The notes under the pieces were generated by a model. That model saw only the letters and a program-made list of their open reading frames with translations, was not told the DNA's origin and searched no databases. Positions 1-58,907 of a stretch of DNA of 64,000 bases are shown in pieces; position 1 is the first letter of the stretch; every line of letters begins with the position of its first letter. A program made the position numbers and the translations under genes. Source of the DNA: Peromyscus leucopus (taxonomy: Eukaryota; Chordata; Mammalia; Rodentia; Cricetidae); the NCBI RefSeq assembly GCF_004664715.2, contig NC_051070.1, positions 113,979,525 to 114,043,524 of the forward strand, in the 5' to 3' direction.

Positions 1-1818
1 GTCTTTCTTGGGTTTCCAATGCAACCTTAAGATATTCTTGCAGGTACATAATTTGAAGTTAAGAGAGGTGAGTATGAGTTGGTTTTTAACATGTGTTAAG
101 TTTCTGTTATATGTGGTAAATGTAAAGACAGCATTATTATGCTAATTGATAATTGATATTTCATGTTATTCTTTAGGTGTGCAAAATAAATTTCAAGTGA
201 TATATCCCACAGAAGTATATTTCAAAACATCCTTGATATAACACTAATGACTTTCATATTCATGTCACAAACTGTATATAAATTGTGAAATTATTAAAAT
301 ACATTGTTCTGAAAAATAATAAGATGACCATTTCTACCTAAATAAAGTTTCCCAGAAAGTTATGCAGTACTTTAGCATAAAAAAGTAGTTGCCCTTTTTC
401 TGAAAGGTCAGTATTGTTTCACAAAATAACCCATTCAATCCACACAAATGATTCATCCAAATGCCCTATTCTTTCTATGATAGTGGTATGTTTCAAGAGA
501 CTGTATCCATGATTAAAGGGCACACTTTGCTATGAGACCATAGTCACGAGCACAAGGAACCATCTTAGGTCAGGAATGCCCTTTACCATCAGTAGAGAAC
601 AAGAGATGGCTTCCGAAGCCACTTTTTGAAAAACACATACACCTAATTCGGGCTGTTTGGAGGGTACTGAAGACACAGCTATTTACATATGTGCTGCTTC
701 CTGTGTGCCTGTCTGAACAAGTGGCTTCTGCAGACACTCCCATTTAAACAACACAACCAAACAATCTTAACACATCAAATGATACTAGTCTACTTTTGGC
801 AAGGTAGTATAAACAAAACAAACAAACGAACAAAACTATAATTTTGATTTAGATAAAAGTTTCCATATCATACAACAGCAAGAAAAGTATTCTGAAAATC
901 ATTAATTTAGGAGAAATAGTATCAACCAACAAACAATGTTGAAAATTAAACTTAAAATCCTCAAGTAATTATTGCAAGAATGGCTTATGAATACTTTTGA
1001 CATAAAAATAATTATTTAAAAAAAAACAGCTGACTATGATGTTCATAGTGAGAATGTCTTCCAAAGACATTCAAGCTAATTAATTTATACAGGCCCAGTT
1101 AGTAAAAGGGAAAAGGAAGATCAACTCTTCCATAAGCAGAACTACATATGCCTCCTTCCTCTGGAGAAACTTGTAAAACCTCATTTTGAAAAAGGTAAAA
1201 AAAAAAAAAAACAGTGAAATGAAAACCTACATGATAATTTAAAACACCTGTCAATAAACAAGAGGAGCAAGAAGAAACACTTTTGAGCAAATCTTGACAT
1301 AATTAAAAAGTTGTATATCATAATTAAAAAAGGAAAAGCTTTATAATTAGCAGCTGGACCCTGTGAAACATATAGGACAATGGAAGGCACTACATAAGCC
1401 TCAGTTCTATCAACTAGAGTTGGAAATTTCAGTCTTTCCTTCTTAAGAAGACAGCCAGTGTGAACGTGATTTTCCTATCCCCTGAGTTTCAACATGATTG
1501 GGCAAAGCAGCACCAATTTAAAAAAATACCTGCAATGCCAGCACTGCAGTTTGGAGTCACTTAACTGACGGCCCACAGGTCTCTCCTAAGAGCACTTCAG
1601 AACGTGATTACAAATAGGGAAATGTCTCTCGGAACTGCAGTATCGTGGAACCACCACAGAATGTACTAAAAATGTCTCTCTACAGCTCAGTCTTTCCACC
1701 TGTATCTAGCAATTGCTGCTGTTTTCCATGCTACTGCCACTCAGACAGCTCCTCTGCGTCTGCAGGAAATGTCAGTTTGCTTCATGGTGTACAGTCCTTT
1801 TTGGCTGGAAACCTTATA
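1..1818 (-). other. DENND6A: DENND6A 3' untranslated region (runs off window)
   Basis: AT-rich DNA directly after the DENND6A stop codon. No SINE and no credible independent ORF is seen. I found no minus-strand AATAAA or ATTAAA in this stretch, so the cleavage site is probably beyond the left edge or uses a variant signal. Assignment as UTR is by position. Confidence 0.6.
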
Positions 1819-49814
<47,996 letters not shown>

Positions 49815-49879
49815 CCGCCACCCCCTCTCAGCGCCGGCCGTCTCCACCGCGGACCGCGCCGCAGAGCGCGCAGGGCCGC

Positions 49880-49891
49880 CGCGCACGCGCA
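49880..49891. promoter_or_regulatory. NRF1-type site (CGCGCACGCGCA)
   Basis: Full match to the YGCGCAYGCGCR consensus of nuclear respiratory factor 1, about 66 bp upstream of the DENND6A ATG inside the CpG island. NRF1 sites are common in such promoters. Confidence 0.5.
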
Positions 49892-49947
49892 CCAAGGGCT
49901 GCGGCGGACGGACGCTCCGGAGCCGCCGGATAGGGGCGAGGCCGCGG

Positions 49948-49957
49948 GCCACGTGAC
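49948..49957 (-). promoter_or_regulatory. CLEAR-like E-box (GTCACGTGGC)
   Basis: A CACGTG core with GTC/GC flanks about 135 bp upstream of the DENND6A ATG. It matches the USF/TFE class and resembles the TFEB CLEAR motif. Function is inferred from sequence only. Confidence 0.5.
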
Positions 49958-50044
49958 CCTGGGAGCGCAGCTCGCTGCCTTTCCCTGCACCCACGGCTCC
50001 TCCTCCCACTGGGAGGCTGTATGGCCTCCCGGTATTGCACCTCT

Positions 50045-50295
50045 TTCAGATGAAACAGTGGCTCAGGAGTCGTCTTCTCGCCTCCACAACAACGAAGCAA
50101 TGAATTGTTCTTGGAATGCCACCGTTCGTTATCAAAGTATTACTAAAACATAATGGCAACAGTAACCAGTGTCTATTAAACTCTTACTCTGTGCCAGTTG
50201 ATGAGCCAAGTTCAAATACAAGTATTAAGCTATTGAGCATATCATCGCGAGTAGGCAAACATTATATTTCTATCTTGTTTGTTAATGTTGGGTAG

Positions 50296-50297
<2 letters not shown>
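50045..50297. other. Upstream intergenic sequence beyond the CpG island
   Basis: AT-richer unique DNA directly upstream of the DENND6A promoter. No exon recognised. Confidence 0.5.
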
Positions 50298-50340
<43 letters not shown>

Positions 50341-50341
50341 G
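50298..50341. repeat. (ATT)n microsatellite
   Basis: About 14 perfect TTA units. Confidence 0.95.
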
Positions 50342-50442
50342 CTATGACCTATGTACTCCCAGCTGGCTTCTACCTTGTGGTACTTCTACTTCAGTCTCCC
50401 AACGTGCTGGGTTTAGTGGCATGGGGCACCACATCTGGCTAA
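50342..50442 (-). mobile_element. Diverged B1 SINE fragment
   Basis: CAGTCTCCCAACGTGCTGGG to GCACCACATCTGGCTA. Confidence 0.6.
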
Positions 50443-51138
50443 TTTATGTCTCTTCACCGATAAGGAAACTGAAGTTCTGAGAGGCTATGTGACTAGTCCC
50501 AAAAGTATGAGAACTCTAATGCAAGCATGAGTTCACTCCTGCAGTTTGCTGATAAAGAGATGTGTACTTTCACTCGGCTGGACCTGTTCTACCAAGGCAA
50601 CTCCTGTCTTTATTGGTCTGTCTGACTCACTCAGCTCTCATACATCTCCAGACTTTCTTGGAACCCCAAGTTGGTCAAGTCACCTTTGGACCATGCTCTC
50701 TGAGCACTGGAGTAAAGGGCCTGGTTTCAAACTACTTTGTCAGAGTCCAGTCAGCACTAGACTGGGCACTCAGGAGGCACCTGCCCTGTTCAGTTGCTAT
50801 GGACTGTTGGCACAGCACGATACCACTTAATAGGATTTATTCAGTATCTACCAGGATTGATCCATCGAAAGCTATCAGGAAACACAGTAATGCCCAATAA
50901 GAAAGTGTATAGAAGATAATTGATGACCCACGGGGTGTGTTTAAAAAACAGCCTAGTATTTGTGCTTTTGCACTCATTCCCATTCCTGAGTCTCTAGACA
51001 ACCTCAAAAGACAGTGCTAGTATCATTTCCATTTTACATACAACAAAACGGGGCTCCAAGTGATAATGCTGTCAGAGCTAGTAAGGTGGTAGAACAGATT
51101 CAAACCCGGGTCTTTCTGATGGATAAGAATCTCACTAC
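50443..51138. other. Intergenic unique sequence
   Basis: About 0.7 kb without repeats. Overlapping open frames (50546-50900) look non-coding: no start context, domain or splice sites recognised. Confidence 0.45.
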
Positions 51139-51139
51139 A

Positions 51140-51345
51140 GAAGGACGGAGAGTGGCTGGGAGCACTTGCTGCCTTTGCAGGGGACCCATGTTCAGTTCCC
51201 AGCACCCACATGGCGGCTCATAGTTATCTGTAACTCCAGTTCCAGGGGATCTGATGCCCTCTTCTCATTTCTGACGATACCAGGAACGCATGTGGTACAC
51301 GGATACGAATGCAGGCAAAACATTAAAACACATAAAAATACTTTA
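51140..51345 (+). mobile_element. B2 SINE
   Basis: GGACGGAGAGTGGCTGGGAG to CATTAAAACACATAAAAATA. Confidence 0.85.
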
Positions 51346-51408
51346 CCATCAAGGATGTATGGCCAAGTGTTCTCAGACATCGGCAGTAGTGTATGCTGAA
51401 GACTTTTA

Positions 51409-51795
51409 AAAAGATTTATTTATTATTTTTATCTTATATGTGTGACTGTTTTGCTTTTTTGTTTGTTTGTTTGTTTTCGAGACAGGGTTTCTCTGTGTAG
51501 CTTTGCACCTTTCCTGGAACTCACTTGGTAGCCCAGGCTGGCCTCGAACTCACAGAGATCCGCCTGGCTCTGCCTCCAGAGTGCTGGGATTAAAGGCGTG
51601 CGCCCCCATCGCCCGGCCTGTTTTGCGTTTTTATGTACGTATGTGTACTGAAGTGGAGTTTGGTGCCCACTAAGGCCAGAGGAGGGTGCCAGATCCTCTG
51701 GACCCAGAGTTAAAGAGGGTTGCAAGTCGGTACTGAGAACCAGTCCTTACTCTTCTGCAAGGACAGCAAGTGTTCATTGCTGAGCCCTAGCCCCA
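51409..51795 (-). mobile_element. B2 SINE split by a B1
   Basis: Reverse B2 tail AAAGATTTATTTATTATTTT at the left and GCTGAGCCCTAGCCCC head at the right; the middle holds a B1. Confidence 0.85.
51456..51617 (-). mobile_element. Young B1 SINE nested in B2
   Basis: TTTTCGAGACAGGGTTTCTC to GCCCCCATCGCCCGGCC; CTGTTTTGC repeats on both sides. Confidence 0.92.
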
Positions 51796-51799
51796 CCTG

Positions 51800-52262
51800 G
51801 AAACTTTCTATAGTACAGAACATGAACTAGGGACAACACTCACATTAGAAGCTGTCTTTGACTAAAACAGCCTTCCTGTTACATAGAACCAGTCTAGTTC
51901 AGAAAGAAAAACATAATCTGCATTCAAGTAAGGTTCTAAACTGACTGGAGAAAACAGTACTGTCTTGTATTAGAAAGAAGAGTAAGCTAGAAATTAAAAA
52001 AAAAAAAAGTCTGTGGTCCACTGGTAGTTCCATCCATTATCATGACAGCAAGCAGCTCCAAGAACTAGTTTCTGGACTGGTAAATGAAAATGATAACGTC
52101 TAACCTGCCTCCCTGTCCACTAAGAAGAGACAAATGGCCCTAATACATACACTTTACTGTATGCTACTTTACTATTAATGATTAATACACTCTAATGACC
52201 AGCTGATCCACAAGTGCTGGATCTTTGACCTGTGGGCACAAACTACCATTCTTTGAAATACT
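51800..52262. other. Intergenic unique sequence
   Basis: Nothing recognised. Confidence 0.5.
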
Positions 52263-52265
52263 ACC

Positions 52266-52416
52266 TTTGTTTGTTTTTCTGTTTGAGACAGGGTTTCTCG
52301 GTGGAGTCCTGGCTGTCCTGGAACTAGCTCTATAGACCAGGATGCCCTTGAACTCAGAGATCCTGCCTCTGCCTTCAGAGTGCTGGGATTAAAGGCGTGC
52401 ACCACCGCTCCTGGGG
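52266..52416 (-). mobile_element. B1 SINE
   Basis: CTGTTTGAGACAGGGTTTCT to GCGTGCACCACCGCTCCTGG. Confidence 0.85.
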
Positions 52417-52684
52417 GAAACACTGTCTTATGTAATATTTTGTTAAGGACACCTTGTCCAAATGGTGCATTCTGAAAACCGCATATTAAGACAGCCATAG
52501 GTCTGATGAGAAGTTAGGGACAGCGAGCATCTGGGTTTTGGACAAAAACATACATTAATACCACTATTTCTTAAACCTTTATACAAAAAGTTCTATAAAC
52601 ACCAGGAAAAACCGGAAGTAGGTATGGGTTTGTTTTCTCTCCATACTTATAACTTTGATACTCTCCCTGGCTCCTCTTTTTAAG

Positions 52685-52850
52685 ACTTGCTTATGTTTAT
52701 TTATTTATTTTGGGGAGCACACACCTACTATAGTTTGTGAATGGTGGTCATAGGACAACTTTTTGGAGATGGCTCACTCCTTGCATCGTGTGGGAACCAG
52801 GTTGTCAGTCTGGCAGCAAATGCTTTCGCCTACTCAGCCCTCTTGCCCTG
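52685..52850 (-). mobile_element. B3-type SINE
   Basis: AGACTTGCTTATGTTTATTT to GCCTACTCAGCCCTCTTGCC. Confidence 0.65.
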
Positions 52851-53560
52851 TGATCCAGCGTGGGTTCTGTGCTGAATACCTGCATGGGGTCGGGAAGAGG
52901 GAAATGGTGACACCTGCCTTCTCCTTGCAGCTTGTCTTTAGAACCTTGGGATTGAAAGAATCTTGAGTGGGGTACTTTCTCCATGCTTCCCATCCTGTTT
53001 CCGAATCTGATGCTGGGTCAGCCAGTCCTTCAGGTGCACCAGCTCTTAAATGTAAGTCAATACCTTTCAGAGCTGCTGGTTTCTGGAGGTTCATAAGGGC
53101 TAGGAAAGACTTGCTTCTCACTGAGTCCGGCTCTTCTAAATGATAGCCCTGTGGGATTGTTCCAGAATAGTCATCCTGTACACCCAAGTCTTCTGGTTTC
53201 TGGGGTAAATTACCCAAATCCTCCACCTGTTCCTCAGAGGATTCTAGCAATTCATCATCCTGTCACCCAACTTGGGTAAACTTCATTTTGTCAAGTCATT
53301 TTTAAGACACAGAAGCCAACACCACTCTTTAGGTGTGAGCCAACCCCAGCAGAGTGAACCCTGGGACTATGTCCTTCCTTATTCTGGCCAGGAGTCTTCT
53401 TATATGAGTGCCACTTCAGATCACATTTGCTTGGTTTGGCAGGCAAATCCCGGGCTCAGGTTGTGTTTCCTGTCAACAGAAGCCCTAGGTGGTAGGCATT
53501 CTGGTGGTGGTGGTTTTTTTTCCCATGTGAGAAGCACTTAAGTCAGAGTAGGCCACTTGA
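52850..53560 (-). pseudogene. Unidentified possible processed pseudogene or broken exon
   Basis: Non-repetitive DNA. The minus strand has a 138-codon frame (53250-52834) rich in E, D, S and P, including ESSEEQVEDLG and SKSFLALMNLQKPAAL. Further upstream a second frame reads KPSKCDLKWHSYKKTPGQNK before stops. The two are separated by stops and a frame change, which fits a decayed coding sequence. I do not recognise the parent gene, and no clear poly(A) lies at the expected (left) side. It may simply be chance open reading in unique DNA. Confidence 0.3.
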
Positions 53561-53930
53561 GCCAAAAATAAAAAAAAAAAAAAAACAAAAAAACAAAAAA
53601 CTGACTGAATTCATGGCTTTGCTGCTCTTCTAATATTACCAAAAACACTGAATACAAGATTAAAAACATTCCAGACTTCCCCACTCACTCCTAGCCAAAT
53701 TCCTGGTACTTAAGCAATTTTCATAGCTTAAAAAAAAGTAAAGAATAAGAACATGAGACATGGTGTGATTTGCAATGTCATGTTTTAGAGCTTAATTTTT
53801 CCCAGAAGAGCCTGAAGGAAGACTAAATGTCCTAGACATTGACTCACCTGGGTAACCAGTAGATTTCTCTCTTGCTTTTTAACTAAATCCATGTAGGCAT
53901 GACTACAGTGCAGAGGCAAGCAAATAAAAG
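53561..53930. other. A-rich stretch and unique sequence
   Basis: An AAAAATAAA poly(A)-like run at about 53565-53600, then unique DNA. The run could be an old retrotransposon tail. Confidence 0.45.
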
Positions 53931-53931
53931 A

Positions 53932-54006
53932 AATAGGGCTGTTCATATAGTTCAAGGGTAGAGCACTTGGCTGACACTCATGAGGTTCAATTCCCAGGAC
54001 CAACAA
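53932..54006 (+). mobile_element. Diverged ID SINE
   Basis: TATAGTTCAAGGGTAGAGCA and GAGGTTCAATTCCCAGGACC. Confidence 0.65.
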
Positions 54007-54061
54007 ACAAACAAACACCACCAAAACCAAACTCAAACCATCCACCCCACCAAAGTCACTC

Positions 54062-54205
54062 TAGACTTAGTGGTTCACGTTTATGAGTCTAGCACTTGGG
54101 GGGTGGAGGCAGGAGCATCAAAAACTCAAGAAGGTCATCCTTGGCTACATTAAAAAGTTTGGGGCCATCCTGGGCTACACGAGACCCTATCAAAACAATA
54201 GAAAC
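54062..54205 (+). mobile_element. Diverged B1 SINE
   Basis: CTTAGTGGTTCACGTTTATG to CACGAGACCCTATCAAAAC. Confidence 0.6.
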
Positions 54206-54394
54206 AACAAAACAAAACATAGAGAGGCCAACTACCATTATGCTGTCATTAGAAAGCTGAGTTTACTGCACCTCTCTGAAAGACAAATGTTTACGTGCAG
54301 ATTTTTGAAAGGAAGGTTGGAGAAAAAGCAACTATAAAATGCACTATGAGGTGCTTCCTAAAAACGGTGTCTGTGAAAGTATTAAAAGGGATAA

Positions 54395-54677
54395 TGAAAA
54401 GCTGTTAGAATGGCTCAATTGGTAAAGTTCTTGCCATGTAAGTTTGAGGAGCTGAATTCGGATCCCCAGTACCTACACGGAATCCCAAAGTGATGACTCC
54501 TTACTGTGGCAGGGATAGAGCAGAACAGATCCTCACTGGCCACCCAAGCTAGTCAATCATTGAACTCTGGATTAGGTAAAACACACTGTCAAAAAACAAA
54601 ACAAAACAAAAAAACTGAAAAGTACCCTAATGTTGACCTGGGGCTGATAAACACACACACACACACACACACACACA
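54395..54677 (+). mobile_element. B4-type SINE with CA tail
   Basis: GCTGTTAGAATGGCTCAATT head; TACCCTAATGTTGACCTGGG then (CA)n at 54651-54676. Confidence 0.6.
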
Positions 54678-54783
54678 CTCATGGGGGGAGGGGTGCAGGG
54701 GGTGATGGAAAGCTTTGTTTTTCATGTTTTTATTTGGAACATGCCTGACACATGGCAGATACTCAGCAAATATCTACTGAGTA

Positions 54784-54813
54784 AATGTGTGTGTGTGTTT
54801 GTGTGTGTGTGTG
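54784..54813. repeat. (TG)n microsatellite
   Basis: GT run with one T interruption. Confidence 0.9.
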
Positions 54814-54899
54814 TTAAATGCATATGTATGTAACTGTTCTCTTATTTTTTAACCCATTTAATTCATCACTATTTCAGTTTAGCTTTTACAATGTACAAT

Positions 54900-55720
54900 G
54901 CATAAGATCACCATTTTAAGTTTTTGAATCATAAAAGGCCAATTTATTTCTCACCGTTCTGCAGGCTAGGAAGTTTAAGATCAAGGTACATTGATACATT
55001 TGGGTGAGAGCCCATTATGACAGCCTGAACTTTGTGTTTCCCTGTTGCTTTCTTTTAAGGAATATATCAGCAGCAGCTCTATTGGAGCCACCTTAAAAAT
55101 CTTGACCATGGTTTTTGATTGACATTTCTAAAACTGTCATGGCCTGGTGGAGAAATGAAGTCTCAGTGGGAACCGTCAGTGTGTCTGGCAGTGTGTGAAG
55201 CATACAGGATCCCCTTGGCTGGTGGATCTTCCTTGAGTGGATTACCTGTGGTATCTGTGAGAGAGTCCTCCAGAGGAACAGTAGACTGTTGGGGTTATTG
55301 GACTGGCTTACATGATAGGGTGAGTACTTCCTCCCTGGCCATCCATGAGCTAGAGAGTTAGAGAACCAGACAGCTGGTCAGGCCTCAGAGAGGCTGAGAG
55401 CCTCACAACTGTGGAACACGACGAAGCAGTCCTGGTCCAAGGCCGAAGGCCTGGAAGCTTCCTGAGAGTTGCTGCTGTGAGTCTTCATCGGAAGGCTAAA
55501 GAAGTGGGAGGCTGATGCCCCCGGATATGGCAGGACAGAAGAAAATGCACTCACTCGGGAAGAGTGGCGCTTGTGCATGCTGGCTGGCTTCCCTTCCTTC
55601 CACATTTATTCCACCGGGGCTCCCAGCTCACTGGATGGTGTTGCTTGCGGTCAATTCAGGTCTTTCTCCCTCACTTGGTGTCTCACATGCTGATTGTCTC
55701 TGGAAATGTCCTGTTCTCTG
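54900..55720. mobile_element. Possible ancient mammalian LTR/MLT-like sequence
   Basis: CACCGTTCTGCAGGCTAGGA and CTCCAGAGGAACAGTAGACT resemble old mammalian-wide LTR repeats. Low certainty; orientation unresolved. Confidence 0.3.
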
Positions 55721-55793
55721 TTTGTATAGAATATTCCTTTCATAGTCAGTAGTCTAAACAAATGAAAGTTAATACTAAATTTTTTTCTTTCCT

Positions 55794-55849
55794 TTCCCTT
55801 TCTTTCTTCCCTCCTTTCCTCCATCTCCGCCTCTGTCTGTCCATCCGTG

Positions 55850-55927
<78 letters not shown>

Positions 55928-55963
55928 TCCCTCCCTCCCTCCCTCCCTCCTCCCTCCCTCCCT

Positions 55964-56007
<44 letters not shown>

Positions 56008-56008
56008 T
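55794..56008. repeat. Long pyrimidine tract (TTTC)n(CCCT)n(CT)n
   Basis: About 215 bp almost free of purines on the plus strand, with TTTC units, CCCT units and a CT run. Confidence 0.95.
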
Positions 56009-56016
56009 TTTCTTCC

Positions 56017-56152
56017 CAAGACAGGGTTTCTCTGTGTAGCCCTGCCTCTCCTGGAACTCACTCTGTAGCCCAGGCTGGCCTCAAACTCGGAGATTTGCCT
56101 GCCTCTGCCTCCCAAGAACTGGGATTAAAGGTGTGTACCACCACCACCTGGC
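56017..56152 (-). mobile_element. B1 SINE
   Basis: AAGACAGGGTTTCTCTGTGT to GTACCACCACCACCTGGCT. Confidence 0.9.
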
Positions 56153-56156
56153 TAAA

Positions 56157-56174
56157 ATTTTTCTTTTTAATGAA

Positions 56175-56222
<48 letters not shown>

Positions 56223-56352
56223 TGCGCCCATAGGGTCCAGAGGAGGGTATCAGTTCCTCTAGAGTTGGAGTTGCAGGCGGTTGCAAACTGTCTGTCATGG
56301 ATGCTGGGAACTGAACTTGGGTCCTTTAACCACTGAGCCCTCGATTTAGCCC
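56157..56352 (-). mobile_element. B2 SINE with internal (TG)n
   Basis: A GT run at 56180-56222, then GGGTCCAGAGGAGGGTATCA to CACTGAGCCCTCGATTTAGC. Confidence 0.85.
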
Positions 56353-56354
56353 TT

Positions 56355-56430
56355 GTGTTTGTTTTGAGACAGGATCTCACTATGTAGACCAGGCTGGCCC
56401 TGAATGCACAGAGATCCTCCCAAGTGCATG
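56355..56430 (-). mobile_element. B1 SINE fragment
   Basis: TTTTGAGACAGGATCTCACT to AAGTGCATGGATTAAAGG; the middle is lost. Confidence 0.7.
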
Positions 56431-56439
56431 GATTAAAGG

Positions 56440-56539
<100 letters not shown>

Positions 56540-56679
56540 CTTTTAAAGAGATTTTAATATAGATTTTAACCAGGAGAGTGAGGAGAAAGAGGTGACTGGA
56601 ATGAAAGTGAGAGTATGGCTGTGGATTTTCAAAGATGGGTTTTGTATAACTTTTTAAAAATGTAGTGCACACCCTTTTA

Positions 56680-56849
56680 TTTTATTTTTATTATTATTTT
56701 TTTTTCGAAGACAGGTTTTCTCTGTGTTGTTTTGGTGCCTGTCCTGGGTCTTGCTCTGTAGACCACGCTGGCCTCGAACTCACAGAGATCTGCTTGGCTC
56801 TGTCTCCCGAGTGCTAAGATTAAAGGCGTGTGCCAACACACTGCCTGGC
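56680..56849 (-). mobile_element. B1 SINE
   Basis: TTTCGAAGACAGGTTTTCTC to GTGTGCCAACACACTGCCTG. Confidence 0.88.
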
Positions 56850-57750
56850 AATATCTCACTTATTTGAACTACTTTTCATGTGTCTCAAACAGTACCAAGA
56901 AGTGAATTTAATAGACCTAATAGCAGTTGAAATGCAAAACAGAAAAAACAAAGAGTAATCAGAGAGAGATGAGATCTTTATTCCTGGTTATTTTGACTCA
57001 ACCTATGTGTAAACCTAACAGATTTGTTTGTCTGAGCAGAACCAAGAGGACCCCTGAACCTGAACACGACAAGAGCAGCCAAAGAACCCAAGCAGTCTGG
57101 AAGCCAGGAGGGCTCGGAGAATGCACAGCAAGCAGTCCATGCTTGTTCTGAGGGAGTTGGCAAACAGAAGTGGGAGTGAGAAGTAGCTATCCCATCGAAG
57201 GGATCCAGATTCATGACTTACACAATCCATGACATATAATTTAAACCTAGTTATATGCAAATGCCCCACATCTCAATACCAACATTCCAAAGATCAAATA
57301 AAACACAGATTTTGCTTCTTATTTTACTAAATTGTGTATTCATTGTAATTATTTAGAGAATTTGTTGCTTTTGTAATTAAAGAATTAAGAAATACTGAAT
57401 ATATAATGGTTGTGTTTATGAAAAAAATGGAAGCCACAAAAATGTCCAACAATCGATAAAATCACTAATAATTTCATAGGTGACTATTTTGTGGCAGAAT
57501 GTATTCAAACTATACATTTTAAGTTGAGTAAATGGTAGGTTATAAAACAAATATATAATGAATAATACATGCATTAAAAAAATTCACTATAATAGGTAAA
57601 AATATCCTGACATAAAAGAAAATTTTGCTTGGATCTAACTATTTCATCTATATAACATCTATGTAATCAACATCTTGGTTTTTTTACAGCAAAACTTCTA
57701 GGTATAGCTTTAGCATATATATCTGAATCTCTATTTCATGTACTTGTGGC
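56850..57750. other. Intergenic unique sequence
   Basis: Unrecognised. It contains an acceptor-like TTTGTTTGTCTGAGCAG near 57040 and AATAAA at about 57297. No domain in the short frames. Confidence 0.4.
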
Positions 57751-57751
57751 C

Positions 57752-58590
57752 CACAGCAGTGTTTTGAATGAGAATGGCCCCCATAGGCTCATATATTTGA
57801 ATGCTTGGACTCCAGTAGGTGGAAATGTTTGGGAAGGATGAATGTTGTATGATATTTTGTTTATGATCTGACAAATAAAGCTTGCCTGGAGATCAGAGGG
57901 CAGAGCTAGCCACTAGCTAGCTAGGCCAGGTGGTGGTGGCTCACTCCTTAAATTCCAGCACTTGGGAGGAGCAAGCCAGAAGATCTGGAGTTCAAGGCCA
58001 CCATAGGCTACATGAGATTGAACAAGTCTAAAGGAGAAACAGAGCCAGGCAGTGGAGACTTATACTTTTAATCCCAGCACTAGGGAGGTAGAGACAGGAA
58101 TATAAGGTGGATCGAGACAGGATGTGGCCCATTCAGGAGCCTCATTTCGGTCTGAGATTTTGTAGAGGTAAGAACTTTCTAGTGGCTGGCTGCTCTGCTT
58201 CTCTGATCTCTAGGAAAGCTTTATTTGTCAGAACACATAAACAAAATATCATACAACAGATGAGGAGGTATGGCATTGTTGGAGAAGGTGTGTCACTGGG
58301 TTGGGGCTTTGAGGTTTACCAAAGCCTGCACCATTCCCAGTTAGTTCTCTCTCAATCTCTCTCTCTCTCTTCCTTTCCCTCTGCCTCTCCCTCTCTGTGG
58401 CTCTTGCTTATGGATCAGGATGTAGCTCTCAGCTACTGCTCCAGCTCCATGCCTGCCTGCCTGCATGCCTGCTGCCATGCTCCCCGACATGATGATCATG
58501 GACCCTTCCGGAACCATGAGCCCTGATAAACTCTTTTATAAGTTGCCTTGGTCATGGTGTCTCTTCACAGGAATTGAAAAGTAAATGAGA
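57752..58590 (+). mobile_element. MaLR-type LTR split by a composite repeat
   Basis: TTTTGAATGAGAATGGCCCC start and GTGTCTCTTCACAGGAATTG end. It is interrupted at about 57845-58260 by the element described separately. Confidence 0.6.
57845..58258 (+). mobile_element. Composite repeat with AATAAAGCTTGCCTGGAGAT head and two B1-like units
   Basis: ATGATATTTTGTTTATGATC occurs near its start and, in reverse complement, at its right end (ATAAACAAAATATCATACAA), giving inverted termini. Between them lie two forward B1-like monomers. I cannot name the family. Confidence 0.5.
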
Positions 58591-58905
58591 CAGGAAATAA
58601 AATGTTCCCATCCGTATTTTTGGGAGCCCACACTGCTAGGCCATGATGTGTCTGTTAACTGAGTTATGAACTACATAGGTATTTGATTGAAGATTGCTCT
58701 GATATATCTGTAAGGGTGTTCTTGATGAGGTTACCTTTACAATTGCCTTTCCTATAGTCATGTTCAATCAATTGGAAGCCTGAGTGGACCAATATGAGAG
58801 GTATCATGGGGGAAAGACTGTCTTATTTAACTTCTCTGCAGAATAATACAGATTATGATGCTAATAGTAGGGTTCTGCTATAACAAATATTGAAGAAAGG
58901 GAATT
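58591..58905. other. Intergenic unique sequence
   Basis: Nothing recognised with confidence. Confidence 0.45.
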
Positions 58906-58907
58906 GT

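Noticed and set aside
50546..50900. Overlapping 94- and 112-codon plus-strand frames as a possible divergent gene.
   Set aside because: Two frames open at once, no domain, no Kozak or splice support. Chance openness is more likely.
56927..57151. A 74-codon plus-strand frame as a small protein.
   Set aside because: Compositionally unremarkable, no recognised relative; kept only as a weak non-coding exon idea.
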